Source: JANOYY01 sp043720395 | GTDB taxonomy: Bacteria > Actinomycetota > Acidimicrobiia > Acidimicrobiales > JANYDT01 | Reading direction: 5' to 3' | DNA length: 64,000 bases | Assembly: GCA_043720395.1 (NCBI GenBank) | Contig: JAYSSR010000087.1 | Span: 112,952 to 176,951, forward strand | In this document: one piece after another, positions 8,666 through 17,876 of the stretch | How positions within the stretch are numbered: the first letter of the stretch is position 1 | How the letters are laid out: every line of letters begins with the position of its first letter | Translations under genes and position numbers: made by a program | Notes under the pieces: model-generated | Told to the model about the DNA's origin: nothing | The model's database searches: none | What the model saw: only the letters and a program-made list of their open reading frames with translations

Positions 8666-10635
8666 CCGACATCTCCATGATCGAGCCAAACGCTCAACAG
8701 GGTGAGCCCGCGCCCCTGTCGAGCCAGGCGTCGCAAGGCCCACTTCGTCGAGCGTTGTGGCGGATGCGCCGTGACCGGGTCACGATGGCAGCGGCGATCT
8801 GGTTGGCCTTCATCGGTGCAATTGCACTCCTGAGCCTCGTCTGGACACCGCATCCGGCGAACGAACAGTTCATTGCAGATCCGCTGGCGCACTTTGGCAA
8901 CAAGGCGTGGCTTGGGACCGACGACCTCGGGCGCGATATCGCGAGTCGCATGATGGTCGGCGCGGCGGTGTCGTTGCGCGTGTCGCTCCTCGTGGTCGGC
9001 ATTGCGATGCTTGTGGCAGTACCGCTCGGTCTGCTGTCGGGCTACAAGGCCGGATGGATCGACACCGTGATCATGCGAGTACTCGACGCGATCACGAGCG
9101 TTCCCGGCATCGTTTCGGCGATGGCGATTGTCGGCGTACTGGGGCCAGGTCTCACCAACGTGATGATCGCGTTGACCATCATCAACATCCCGAACTTTGT
9201 CCGACTTGTGCGGGCGCAGACGCTGGCCGTCTCGGCGGAGCCGTACGTCGCAGCGTCCAGATCGGTGGGGAGCAGGACGCCCTGGATCATGTTCTTCCGG
9301 GTGCTCCCCGGCGTGATTCCGGCGCTCAGCGTCCAAGCGTCGCTCGGGCTCGGTGGCACGCTCACGGCTGAGGCAGCGTTGAGCTTCCTCGGCCTCGGTG
9401 TCATTGCGCCCAATGCGAGCTGGGGCGGGATGCTCCAACGTGCATACCAGAACGTGCTCCGCTCGCCGTTCGGTCTCATCGTTCCGGTGTTGGTCATCGC
9501 CAGCGTTGTGCTCGCCTTCAACCTGCTCGGTGACGGACTCCGCGACGCACTCGGTGCTGGACACGCTCGCGGTTCGCGGAAGAAGGCGAAGCTCGGGATC
9601 ACGTCGGTGCGGCTAGCAACGCCGTCCGTCGCGGCATCGAAGACTGGCGTCACCGACAACCGCCTCGATGTCATCGATCTCACCGTGCTGTTCGACACCG
9701 AGCGGGGACGGTTGCGGGCGCTCGACCGTGTCTCGCTAGCGGTCGCACCGGGCGAGATCCTCGGCATCGTGGGCGAATCCGGCTCCGGGAAGACGGTCAC
9801 CGCGATGTCGATTATGCGGCTGTTGCAGTCGCCTCCGGGATTGATCACGGGAGGGCAGGTACTGCTCGACGGCACTGATCTCCTGCAGCTCTCCATGGAC
9901 GAGATGCGGGCCGTCCGCGGGAACGAGATCGCGATGGTGTTCCAGAACCCGATGAGCTCGCTCGACCCCGTGTTCACCGTCGGCAACTCGATGCGTGAGT
10001 CGATCCGCAACAGCCAGAACCTCTCGAAGAAGGCGGCCGATGACCGTGCGGTCGAGTTGCTCGACCTCGTCGGGATACCGGCACCGCGTGCTCGACTGCA
10101 CGACTATCCGCACAACTTCTCGGGCGGCATGCGCCAGCGAGTCATGATTGCGATGGCACTGGCGGGCCAGCCCAAGTTGCTGATCGCCGACGAGCCGACC
10201 ACGGCGCTCGACGTCACGATCCAGGCACAGATCCTCGATCTGATCGTACGGCTCCGCGACGAGTTCGCGATGTCCGTGATCCTCGTGACGCACGACCTTG
10301 GCGTCGTCGCGGAGATTTGCGATCGTGTGTCGGTCATGTATGCCGGGCAGGTGGTCGAGACTGCGCCGGTGCACGACCTGTTTGCCTCGCCGGTCCATCC
10401 GTACACGGCCGGGTTGTTGGCTGCGGTGCCCTCGACTCAGGGAGGACGCCGACGCCTCGCGTCGATGCCGGGTCGCGTCCCCCAGCTCTACGCCATGCCC
10501 GACGGGTGTCGGTTCGCGCCGCGTTGCCCTCATGCGAACGACGCGTGCCGGGCGGCCGTTCCTGCCATGCACATCGTGCGGGCCCACGAGGTGCGCTGCA
10601 TCCGTGCCGACGAGCTCATGCTGGCCGGTCGCTGA
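8662..10635 (+). CDS. Fused Dpp-type permease (DppC-like) and ATPase (DppD-like)
   Basis: One 657-residue chain. Residues about 1-300 are a DppC-like permease (LGTDDLGRDIASRMM, then SFLGLGVIAPNASWGGML). A linker follows, and about 335-657 is an OppD/DppD ATPase with Walker A GESGSGKT (371-378), signature FSGGM (486-490), Walker B LLIADEP (506-512), and the C-terminal oligopeptide-ATPase extension with cysteines 616, 622, 629 and 646. Start ATG 8662 overlaps the previous stop. Permease-ATPase fusions of this kind occur in actinobacteria. With the preceding permease and the next ATPase it makes a complete importer. Confidence 0.92.
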   Translation: MTDISMIEPNAQQGEPAPLSSQASQGPLRRALWRMRRDRVTMAAAIWLAFIGAIALLSLVWTPHPANEQFIADPLAHFGNKAWLGTDDLGRDIASRMMVGAAVSLRVSLLVVGIAMLVAVPLGLLSGYKAGWIDTVIMRVLDAITSVPGIVSAMAIVGVLGPGLTNVMIALTIINIPNFVRLVRAQTLAVSAEPYVAASRSVGSRTPWIMFFRVLPGVIPALSVQASLGLGGTLTAEAALSFLGLGVIAPNASWGGMLQRAYQNVLRSPFGLIVPVLVIASVVLAFNLLGDGLRDALGAGHARGSRKKAKLGITSVRLATPSVAASKTGVTDNRLDVIDLTVLFDTERGRLRALDRVSLAVAPGEILGIVGESGSGKTVTAMSIMRLLQSPPGLITGGQVLLDGTDLLQLSMDEMRAVRGNEIAMVFQNPMSSLDPVFTVGNSMRESIRNSQNLSKKAADDRAVELLDLVGIPAPRARLHDYPHNFSGGMRQRVMIAMALAGQPKLLIADEPTTALDVTIQAQILDLIVRLRDEFAMSVILVTHDLGVVAEICDRVSVMYAGQVVETAPVHDLFASPVHPYTAGLLAAVPSTQGGRRRLASMPGRVPQLYAMPDGCRFAPRCPHANDACRAAVPAMHIVRAHEVRCIRADELMLAGR

Positions 10636-11657
10636 TGAACTCGGTAACCGCCCCTGTTCCGCTCGACATGCCGCTGCTCGACATGATCGACGTGTACAAG
10701 GACTTCCCGGTTCACGGTCGAGGTTTGACGAGGGCCAAGCTGCGAGCGGTCAACGGGGTGTCGGTGTCGATCAACGTTGGCGAGACGCTTGGTCTGGTAG
10801 GGGAATCCGGGTCGGGAAAGTCAACCGTTGCGAACCTCGTGACCGGTCTCGCTTCCCCGACCAGCGGCACGATCACCGTTGCGGGCTTCGACGTTCGGAC
10901 GTTGCGCGGGCGAGAGCAACGAGAACATCGCCGTCACGTGCAGATGGTGTTCCAAGATCCGTACGGGTCGATTGCGCCCACCGTGACCATCGAGGGCACG
11001 CTGGCCGAGCCGTTCCGCGCGCACAAGATGGGCGACAAGGCATGGCGCGCGAAACGGGTCGATGAACTGCTCGACCAGGTGGGCCTCGACCGCTCGCTCA
11101 AGCATCGGTTCCCGTCGGAGATGTCGGGCGGTCAGTTGCAGCGTGTCAGCATCGCCCGCGCACTCGCGCTGGAGCCGAAGCTCGTCGTGCTCGATGAACC
11201 CGTCAGCGCGCTCGACGTGTCGACGAAGGCCGATATCATCAACCTGCTGGCGGATCTCAAGGCGTCGCTCGGGCTGGCGTACCTCTTCATCTCCCACGAC
11301 CTTTCGACGCTACGTGTGCTTACGGATCGTGTCGCCGTGATGTATCTCGGCGAGATCGTCGAAGAAGGTCCGTCCGACGACATCTACGAGAGTCCACGTC
11401 ACCCGTACACCAAGGCGCTGCTTGCTGCGGTGCCGGTGCCCGACCCCGTGGCGCAACGGTTGCGGATCAAGGTCCCGATCGAGGGGGACATCCCGTCGCC
11501 GATGAACGCCCCTCCGGGGTGTCGGTTCCACACGAGGTGCCCGAACGTGATGCCGCACTGCCGCGAGGTTGTGCCGCAGCAGGTCATCGTTGGTGGTACT
11601 CGGGTGAGCTGCCACCTCTACTCGTCCGCTGCCGTTGTGCCGACCGCGATGGCCTGA
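10635..11657 (+). CDS. Dpp/Opp-type ABC transporter ATPase (DppF-like)
   Basis: A 340-residue ATP-binding subunit with Walker A GESGSGKST (about 56-64), signature MSGGQLQRVSIARAL, Walker B LVVLDEPVSALD, the switch histidine in FISHDL, and the cysteine-bearing C-terminal extension (PPGCRFHTRCPNVMPHC). ATG 10635 shares bases with the TGA of the permease-ATPase fusion (TGATG). The open frame extends 318 bases upstream into that gene, but the shorter product matches the family length. It hydrolyses ATP to drive import, paired with the ATPase half of the upstream fusion. Confidence 0.92.
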   Translation: MNSVTAPVPLDMPLLDMIDVYKDFPVHGRGLTRAKLRAVNGVSVSINVGETLGLVGESGSGKSTVANLVTGLASPTSGTITVAGFDVRTLRGREQREHRRHVQMVFQDPYGSIAPTVTIEGTLAEPFRAHKMGDKAWRAKRVDELLDQVGLDRSLKHRFPSEMSGGQLQRVSIARALALEPKLVVLDEPVSALDVSTKADIINLLADLKASLGLAYLFISHDLSTLRVLTDRVAVMYLGEIVEEGPSDDIYESPRHPYTKALLAAVPVPDPVAQRLRIKVPIEGDIPSPMNAPPGCRFHTRCPNVMPHCREVVPQQVIVGGTRVSCHLYSSAAVVPTAMA

Positions 11658-11699
11658 GGCCGCAGCGACAAGATCGGCCGATTTGGTCCGCATAGTCTC

Positions 11700-11711
11700 G
11701 ATGTCGACGTC
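11700..11711 (+). promoter_or_regulatory. GAnnTC hexamer pair upstream of the D-aminoacylase-like gene
   Basis: Two adjacent hexamers, GATGTC and GACGTC, lie 83 bases before the ATG at 11794 and resemble the repeats in front of several genes at 40-63 kb. This copy is farther from its gene and outside the main cluster, so it may be chance. A TACGAT at 11766-11771 could be the -10 box. Confidence 0.3.
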
Positions 11712-11793
11712 GTTGAGTGCCGCTTTTTCGCGACGTGCTGGTGGCTTGACTTTGCCTGCGCACGCTACGATCACGACGATCGAAGGGGCTGGT

Positions 11794-13533
11794 ATGCACG
11801 ACCTTGTCATTGCCGGAGGAATCGTTATAGACGGTACCGGTGCAGCGATGCGCCGAGCTGACGTCGGCATCGACGGTGGACGCATTGCGGCCGTCGGGCC
11901 CGATGTTGGGTCGGGCCGACGCACGATCGATGCCGATGGACTCACGATCACCCCCGGTTGGGTTGATATCCACACGCACTACGACGGTCAGATCACGTGG
12001 GACTCCGTGCTCGCTCCGTCGTCCACTAACGGTGTCACGTCGATCGTGGTCGGCAACTGTGGCGTCGGATTCGCTCCTGCAGATCCTGACCGTCATGACT
12101 GGTTGATCCAACTTCTCGAGGGTGTCGAGGATATTCCGGGAACTGCGCTTACCGAGGGCATGACATGGGGTTGGACGTCGTTTCCCGAGTTCCTCGACGT
12201 GCTCGATTCACGACGCTGGACCGTCGACGTCGGCACGCAGGTTCCACATGCGGCGCTGCGGACGTTCGTGATGGGCGAGCGCGGTGCCGACCACTCCGCA
12301 CGTGCCGATGCCGACGAGATCGCCGAGATGGCCGACCTTTGCGAGGCGAGCATTCGCGCTGGCGCGCTCGGTTTCACGACCTCGCGCACCACCGCACACC
12401 GAACGAGTCTCGGTCAGCAGATCGGTACCCTGACCGCATCTGCCGATGAAGTGCTGGGTGTCGCGTCTGCCCTTCGACGCGTCGGCACGGGAGTGATGCA
12501 GCTGATCTCTGACGCCTATCAATCGCCGGACCTTGACCTCGTTGCGAGCGAATCCGCGTTGCTTGGCCGCATCGCCCGTGAGCTAGGGCGACCACTCAGC
12601 TTTACCGTGCAGCAGAACGATGAAACACCGGATCGCTACCGTTCGTTGCTTGGTTCGATCAAGGAATGGAACGCGCAGGGAGCACACGCCCGTGCCCAAG
12701 TGGCTGTGCGACCGATTGGCCTGCTGACCGGAATGACGGCATCGGCGAATCCGCTGAATTTCTGCCCGAGTTTCCGGCCGCTGCGCAACAGTTCCGTGGC
12801 CGAGAAGGTGGCATTCGTTCGTAACCCCGACAATCGGGCACGACTCCTTGCTGAGCATGCGGCCGTGGTCCGCACGGGTTCGCTTCATCTCGCCCACAGC
12901 GGATACAGCCGGATGTATCCCCTGACCGATCCGCCGAACTACGAGCCAACGCCCGCCGACAGCGTGGCCGGATTGGCGGCCGCCGCCGGTCGCGATCCGC
13001 GCGAGACGCTCTTCGATCTGCTGCTCGACGACGACGGCCGACGCTTGCTCTACATCCCACTCATGAACTACGCGGGCGGCAACCTCGACGCAGTACGCGA
13101 GATGCTGCTGTCGCCGAACGCGATCGTCGGACTGTCCGACGCCGGTGCCCACTGCAATTCGATCTCGGATGGATCATTCCCAACCACGGCTATCACGCAC
13201 TGGACACGCGACCGGACCCGTGGTGAAAGGCTGCCGCTTGAGATGATGGTGCACCACCAGACCCAGCGAACTGCTGCGCATGTCGGATGGATGGACCGCG
13301 GGGTCATTGCGCCCGGCTACCTCGCAGATGTCAATGTCATTGACTTGAATCGGTTGGCTCTCCAGCCGCCTCATATGGTGGCTGACCTTCCCGCCGGCGG
13401 CACGCGCCTTCTACAGGAAGCGGTCGGGTACGTCGCCACCGTCAAACGAGGCCAGGTATCTGTCGTGGAGGGTGTTCCCACCGATGAGCGTCCCGGGCGT
13501 CTTGTTCGCGGCACGACCCGCTCGCCGTTCTAG
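11794..13533 (+). CDS. D-aminoacylase-like amidohydrolase (N-acyl-D-amino-acid deacylase family)
   Basis: A 579-residue amidohydrolase_3-type enzyme. Visible hallmarks are the N-terminal LVIAGGIVIDGTG, the metal motif GWVDIHTHYDGQ, the conserved GNCGVGFAP with its metal-ligand cysteine, and GLSDAGAHCNSISDG near the C terminus. ATG 11794 is preceded by GAAGGGG; an upstream in-frame start at 11635 would overlap the ATPase gene. The family includes N-acyl-D-amino-acid deacylases, dihydroorotase-like and other cyclic-amide hydrolases. Its place after the importer suggests it hydrolyses the imported compound. A paralogue lies at 58957-60684. Confidence 0.85.
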   Translation: MHDLVIAGGIVIDGTGAAMRRADVGIDGGRIAAVGPDVGSGRRTIDADGLTITPGWVDIHTHYDGQITWDSVLAPSSTNGVTSIVVGNCGVGFAPADPDRHDWLIQLLEGVEDIPGTALTEGMTWGWTSFPEFLDVLDSRRWTVDVGTQVPHAALRTFVMGERGADHSARADADEIAEMADLCEASIRAGALGFTTSRTTAHRTSLGQQIGTLTASADEVLGVASALRRVGTGVMQLISDAYQSPDLDLVASESALLGRIARELGRPLSFTVQQNDETPDRYRSLLGSIKEWNAQGAHARAQVAVRPIGLLTGMTASANPLNFCPSFRPLRNSSVAEKVAFVRNPDNRARLLAEHAAVVRTGSLHLAHSGYSRMYPLTDPPNYEPTPADSVAGLAAAAGRDPRETLFDLLLDDDGRRLLYIPLMNYAGGNLDAVREMLLSPNAIVGLSDAGAHCNSISDGSFPTTAITHWTRDRTRGERLPLEMMVHHQTQRTAAHVGWMDRGVIAPGYLADVNVIDLNRLALQPPHMVADLPAGGTRLLQEAVGYVATVKRGQVSVVEGVPTDERPGRLVRGTTRSPF

Positions 13534-13578
13534 AGCGCCAGGCGACGAGTGGTCGCAGTGAGCGTGTGCCATCACTGG

Positions 13579-14130
13579 TCAGAAGGTAGGTGACTGCTTG
13601 TCCTCGAAGGTCTCTTCACCGTCGAGAGGAAGCGGTTCGAACCAACTCAGTGCGGCGTCGAGATCGCCCTCCCAATGCTCTCTTGAAACCTCGTACACCA
13701 CCTCGATGCCGTTGCCGTCCGGGTCCTCGATGTAGGCACTGTGCGTCATCCCGTGATTGCCGCGGACCTTGAATTCGACTCCGTTTGCCTTTAAGTGACG
13801 GAGTTGGTCCTGCCACGCTCCGGCGGTGGGATAGGCGATTGCAAGATGGTTCAGGCCGAGCTGATTGCGTGGAGCAAGGCCCTGCCAATCGGCTTTCGGG
13901 GGAGTTTCGTCCGGGTGACCAACCTCGATTAAAGCCAGCTGATGGTGATCGTCGGCACTGCCGCGATAGAAGTACATCGGTTGCGTGACCCGTTGACTCT
14001 TCAAGATTCCGCACCGCTCGTAACCGAGGAGCCGAGTATAGAAATCGTGCGACTTCTCGATATCGCGTACCGCGATCACGAGATGGTTCACTCTGGGTCC
14101 GGCGGAGGGTCGGGTTGTCTCGGTCGTCAC
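13579..14130 (-). CDS. VOC-family protein (glyoxalase / extradiol dioxygenase fold)
   Basis: A 183-residue protein with one vicinal-oxygen-chelate module. Candidate metal ligands are the histidine in VNHLVIAV (about residue 16), the histidine in LNHLAIAYP, and the glutamate in GIEVVYEV after IEDPDGN, giving an H-H-E set as in type I extradiol dioxygenases and glyoxalases. It starts with GTG at 14130, with AAGGA about 10 bases upstream. It follows the Liv transporter genes on the same strand behind a likely terminator, and converges on the D-aminoacylase-like gene. Whether it is a dioxygenase, isomerase or lyase is open. Confidence 0.8.
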   Translation of the reverse strand: MTTETTRPSAGPRVNHLVIAVRDIEKSHDFYTRLLGYERCGILKSQRVTQPMYFYRGSADDHHQLALIEVGHPDETPPKADWQGLAPRNQLGLNHLAIAYPTAGAWQDQLRHLKANGVEFKVRGNHGMTHSAYIEDPDGNGIEVVYEVSREHWEGDLDAALSWFEPLPLDGEETFEDKQSPTF

Positions 14131-14184
14131 TTGATCTCATTCCTTTTTGTGGGTGAAGCAGTCTCATTTGTGGTGAAGAAGCAT

Positions 14185-14202
14185 TCTCGCGGAGACGCGA
14201 GA
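14185..14202 (-). terminator. Perfect hairpin after the Liv operon
   Basis: Seven-base perfect arms (tctcgcg and cgcgaga) around a GAGA loop lie directly next to the livF stop codon (TGA at 14205-14203, minus strand). There is no long T-run after it. It most likely ends or protects the transporter transcript. Confidence 0.6.
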
Positions 14203-14937
14203 TCATTGCGATGGGGGTTGTTGACTCGTCTCTCCGAGATAGCTGGCCGTCAGGAGCTGGCGGTCGTTGGCGAGTTCGTCGGCTGTGCCCTCGGCGACGA
14301 GTTCGCCGTGGCTCAGCACATAGCCACGGTCACACACTCGAAGCGCGGCCGCTACGTGTTGCTCGACGAGCAGCACCGCGACGCCAGTTTCGGACGCGAT
14401 CCGACGGACCATCGTGAGCAGACGCTCGACAATCAGCGGCGCGAGCCCCATGCTCATCTCGTCGACCATCAAGGCCCTCGGCTGTGACGTCAGTTTGCAG
14501 GCCAACGCCAGCATCTGTTGCTCCCCACCAGAGAGCAGCCCGGCGCGGCGGTCGAGCAGCGATGTCAGTTCCGGGAAGTAGTGAAGCGCAGCGTCGGCGC
14601 TCGACTGCGACTTCTTGCGTCGGTGCAACCGGAGGTTCTCGCCGACCGTCAGCTGGAAGATGATTCCTCGATCGGCCGGGAGAAGTGCGAGACCGCGGCG
14701 GGCAATGTGATGGACCGCGACGCCGATCGTCGATTCCCCTGCGACCTCGATCGAGCCGCTGATCGCAGGGAGGACGCCGCCGATTGTGAGAAGCGCTGTC
14801 GTCTTTCCCGAGCCGTTCGAGCCGAGAAGCGCGACCACCTCCCCAGCATCGACGTGCAGGTCGAGGTTGCGAACGACCGGGAGGCCGTTGTAGCCGGCGG
14901 TCAAGTTGGTGGTCTTGATGACACTCACGCCGGTCAT
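14203..14937 (-). CDS. livF: Branched-chain amino-acid-type ABC transporter ATPase LivF
   Basis: A 244-residue ATPase of the LivF class, with Walker A LLGSNGSGKTTAL, signature LLSGGEQQMLALA, Walker B ALMVDEMSMGLAP and the switch histidine in VLLVEQHV. ATG 14937 overlaps the stop of the large fusion gene by four bases (ATGA), so synthesis is coupled. It pairs with the LivG-like domain of that fusion to power import. Liv-type systems carry branched-chain amino acids but also amides, urea and aromatic acids, so the name does not fix the ligand. Confidence 0.92.
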   Translation of the reverse strand: MTGVSVIKTTNLTAGYNGLPVVRNLDLHVDAGEVVALLGSNGSGKTTALLTIGGVLPAISGSIEVAGESTIGVAVHHIARRGLALLPADRGIIFQLTVGENLRLHRRKKSQSSADAALHYFPELTSLLDRRAGLLSGGEQQMLALACKLTSQPRALMVDEMSMGLAPLIVERLLTMVRRIASETGVAVLLVEQHVAAALRVCDRGYVLSHGELVAEGTADELANDRQLLTASYLGETSQQPPSQ

Positions 14938-17726
14938 CGTGCACCAGTCCCGAGATAGGCGTCGATCACGGTCGGGTTGGCTCGAACCTCGGCAGGTCGG
15001 CCCTGCGCAATGATGCGGCCGAAGTCGAGGACATAGACGTAATCGCAGACATCGAGCACGAGGCCCATGTCATGGTCGACGAGCAGTACGGCGATGCCGC
15101 GTTCCGCGATCGCGGACAGTCGACGACCGAGCGCCCGGCTCTCCTCGGTGTCCAGCCCGGCGGCAGGTTCGTCCAGTAGCAACACCCGCGGATTGTTCGC
15201 GAGTGCTCGGCTCACGCCAACGAGCTTCTGCTTGCCGTACGACAGTGTGCTGGGATCGGCGCGGGCCTGATCGGCGAGTCCGAGAAGGTCCAGGGGCCAG
15301 GTGACGTCGACCGTGGTGCCCCTACTCGGCGCAATCACGTCCCACATCACCGAGCGAGCCGTGAGCCGGTCGTTCGTGACCTGAAGATTCTCGACGACCG
15401 TCAGGTCGGAGAAGAGCTCGATCGATTGCCAGGTGCGACTCAGTCCCGCCCGCGTTCTTGAATGCGGCGATAGCTTCGCGATGTCTTGTCCGGCGAGTTG
15501 TAGTGAACCGACGAATGGTGTGAAGCCGCTCACGGCATCAATGAACGTGGTCTTGCCGGCACCATTCGGACCGATGAGACCGACGATTTGACCCGCTCGA
15601 ACCTCTAGCGTGATGTCGTCATTGGCCACAACTCCGCCGTAACGCACGCCGATGCCGCTCGCTCGCATAGCAACCTCAGAAGTTTCCGCGCGAGCGGGCG
15701 TCCCGAGTGTTGAACCCGTCTTCTGCATGGCTGATGCTCCTTGAGTAGGAGCGAGCACCAACGTGCTGCGTTTGTCGAGCGCATCAGGCGTCGACGTCTG
15801 AGGAGTTCGGCGGGCCTTTCGGGTCGCACCTGCGATGCCCTCCTGGTTCATCACGGCAGTGAGAATGAGGCTGAGTCCACCGAACACGCCGTAGCTGTTC
15901 CCGAGGTCGAGCAGACGATCGAGCAACACAAATCCGACGCCCAGCGGCACGAGTGTTCCACCAACGATCGCTCCCTTCACCGACGTGATGCCACCCAGAT
16001 AGGCGAACGCCAAGAAGCCGAGCCCAGCGGCCGCCGTGAAGCTATCTGCCGAGAGTTGACCTCGGCTGTACCCGATGAGCGAGCCCCCGAGGCCCGCCAG
16101 AAACGATGACATTGCGAACGCAACGAGTTTGTTTGCGGCCACGTCGACACCTGCGGCTGCTGCGGCACGCTCGTTGGACCGTATTGCAAGGAACCGCCGG
16201 CCGGATGCGCTCCTGGCCAGGTTGCCTACGGCGAGCGCGGCGATCACCAACACGATGAGCACGGCCAACCCGAACTGCCAGCGGGCGACGTTTCGTCCGC
16301 TTTGGATCGCCAGGTTCAGCCCGAAGAGCGTCGGCTTCTTGATCGGGTTCCCCGCCGGTTTCGTGAGCTCGGGGTTGCGAAAGACGAACCGCTCAAGTGC
16401 GATGGCCGCGGCCATCGTCACTACTGCGAGATTGGCACCACGAACTCGGAGCGCGGGTATGCCGATCACGACGCCGAACATGGCAGCGACGAGACTGGAC
16501 GCCAGCACTGACAGCGGAAACGGCACGCCGAGATCCATCGTGAGCTTCGAGAGCGTGTACCCGCCGACACCAGCGATCGCCGACTGGGCGAGGGAGATCT
16601 GTCCGATGAACCCCGTCAGGATCACGAACGACAACATGATGACCGTCATCGCCATGCTGGTGATCACACCGAACCGGTAGCCGCCGGCGGTGATGAGGAT
16701 TGCCGCCGCACCGACGGCCGTTGCCAGCACCACCACGACGGCGCGAGGAGCATGACGCGGAACAGAGGGAAGGCGGGGAATCTGCACTGCGCCGCGAGTG
16801 GGCAGACGGTCGCCCCAGATGAACAGACCGATGATGATCAGAACAAAGGGCACCGCGTCGCTGAGGCCGGTGATCGCCCACCTCGGCCACCACGGCTTGG
16901 ACGTCTGAAACGTCACAACGGATTGGAACGCGCCGAGCGCAAGCCCCGCGGCGGCAGTGATTCCGATCGATCGAAGTCGTCCGATGAGTGCAGCGGCGAG
17001 CGCAGGGATGACGGCCAGCGCGTACGTGCCCGACGTGAGTGGGGTCGCCGGAGACACAAGGATGCCGAGGCCACCGGCGACGACGCTCGAAAGAATCCAC
17101 GTACTCGCGGCAAGCAGCTGCGGTGAATAGCCGGCGAGAGCAGTGGCGCGTTCGTTCTCCGCAGCTGCGCTTGTGGCAAGACCAAAACGAGCCCATCGGA
17201 AGTATGCGGCGAGCACGATTGCGACCCCGATCGCGCAAATAGCAAGCCAGATTCGGTCGATGGGGAATTGCGTTCCACCGACGGAGAGCATCCTCCGACC
17301 GAAAATTGGTGCGATGGCCTTCGATGCGGTGCCGAACTGCAACGCGACGAGCGCCTGGAGGAACAACAGAATGCCGACCGACGCCACGACTTTGGCAAGC
17401 ACGGGCGCGGCTCGCAGCGGCTTGAACACGAGCAGGTGCGATACCAAGCCGAGCACCGCGCAGACCAGCACGCCGATCAGAAAAGCGGGTACAAAGCCCA
17501 CGTGGTCAGCGAGCGAGAACCGGTGCGGGATTATGGCAACTGGGAGAACGAGATCACCCGTCTCGCGTAGCTCCGCGTAGATGTAGGTGCCCCACATCGC
17601 GATGGCACCGGTGGCGAAGTTGATCACTCCAGCACCGTGATAGGTGATAACGACGCCCATGCCAATGGCCGCGTAGAGGCAGCCAAAGGCGAGCCCGATG
17701 ACTGCGAAAGACAGATATTGAGCCAT
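14934..17726 (-). CDS. LivH-LivM-LivG triple fusion of a Liv-type ABC transporter
   Basis: A single 930-residue chain. Residues 1-310 are a LivH-like permease (GLAFGCLYAAIGMGVVITYH). About 330-630 are a LivM-like permease (GFIGQISLAQSAIAGVGGY; LGGITSVKGAIVGG). About 640-685 form a polar linker rich in T, A and P. Residues 688-930 are a LivG-like ATPase with Walker A GPNGAGKTT (719-727), signature LSYGKQKLV (828-836), Walker B LLLDEP (849-854) and the histidine in VDHDMG. Normally these are three proteins. No internal stop, frameshift or loss of key residues is visible, so the fusion looks functional. The ATPase partner LivF follows in the same operon. Confidence 0.9.
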   Translation of the reverse strand: MAQYLSFAVIGLAFGCLYAAIGMGVVITYHGAGVINFATGAIAMWGTYIYAELRETGDLVLPVAIIPHRFSLADHVGFVPAFLIGVLVCAVLGLVSHLLVFKPLRAAPVLAKVVASVGILLFLQALVALQFGTASKAIAPIFGRRMLSVGGTQFPIDRIWLAICAIGVAIVLAAYFRWARFGLATSAAAENERATALAGYSPQLLAASTWILSSVVAGGLGILVSPATPLTSGTYALAVIPALAAALIGRLRSIGITAAAGLALGAFQSVVTFQTSKPWWPRWAITGLSDAVPFVLIIIGLFIWGDRLPTRGAVQIPRLPSVPRHAPRAVVVVLATAVGAAAILITAGGYRFGVITSMAMTVIMLSFVILTGFIGQISLAQSAIAGVGGYTLSKLTMDLGVPFPLSVLASSLVAAMFGVVIGIPALRVRGANLAVVTMAAAIALERFVFRNPELTKPAGNPIKKPTLFGLNLAIQSGRNVARWQFGLAVLIVLVIAALAVGNLARSASGRRFLAIRSNERAAAAAGVDVAANKLVAFAMSSFLAGLGGSLIGYSRGQLSADSFTAAAGLGFLAFAYLGGITSVKGAIVGGTLVPLGVGFVLLDRLLDLGNSYGVFGGLSLILTAVMNQEGIAGATRKARRTPQTSTPDALDKRSTLVLAPTQGASAMQKTGSTLGTPARAETSEVAMRASGIGVRYGGVVANDDITLEVRAGQIVGLIGPNGAGKTTFIDAVSGFTPFVGSLQLAGQDIAKLSPHSRTRAGLSRTWQSIELFSDLTVVENLQVTNDRLTARSVMWDVIAPSRGTTVDVTWPLDLLGLADQARADPSTLSYGKQKLVGVSRALANNPRVLLLDEPAAGLDTEESRALGRRLSAIAERGIAVLLVDHDMGLVLDVCDYVYVLDFGRIIAQGRPAEVRANPTVIDAYLGTGAR

Positions 17727-17821
17727 AAGGGCCTGTCCTCAAACTACTTGGGTGGCCGCTGGCCGAGGAGGAGCCTGAACAAAGGTCGCGCGAGGTGTTT
17801 GAGGTCAGGTCCTTCGTGGAA

Positions 17822-17866
17822 ACGCGCCTGGTCCGGGACCCGTGTTGGTCCCAGAACCAGGCGCGT
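17822..17866 (-). terminator. Long hairpin between binding-protein and permease genes of the Liv operon
   Basis: Arms 17822-17840 and 17847-17866 pair over eleven bases, then one bulge and one mismatch, then six more, around a six-base loop. On the minus strand it begins 11 bases after the binding-protein stop and precedes the permease fusion, with no T-run. It is probably a partial terminator or mRNA stabiliser that raises binding-protein output. Confidence 0.7.
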
Positions 17867-17876
17867 CAGCTCAGTG

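Noticed and set aside
11635..11793. An upstream extension of the D-aminoacylase-like protein
   Set aside because: It overlaps the ATPase gene, and GAAGGGG before ATG 11794 gives a start that matches the family N terminus.
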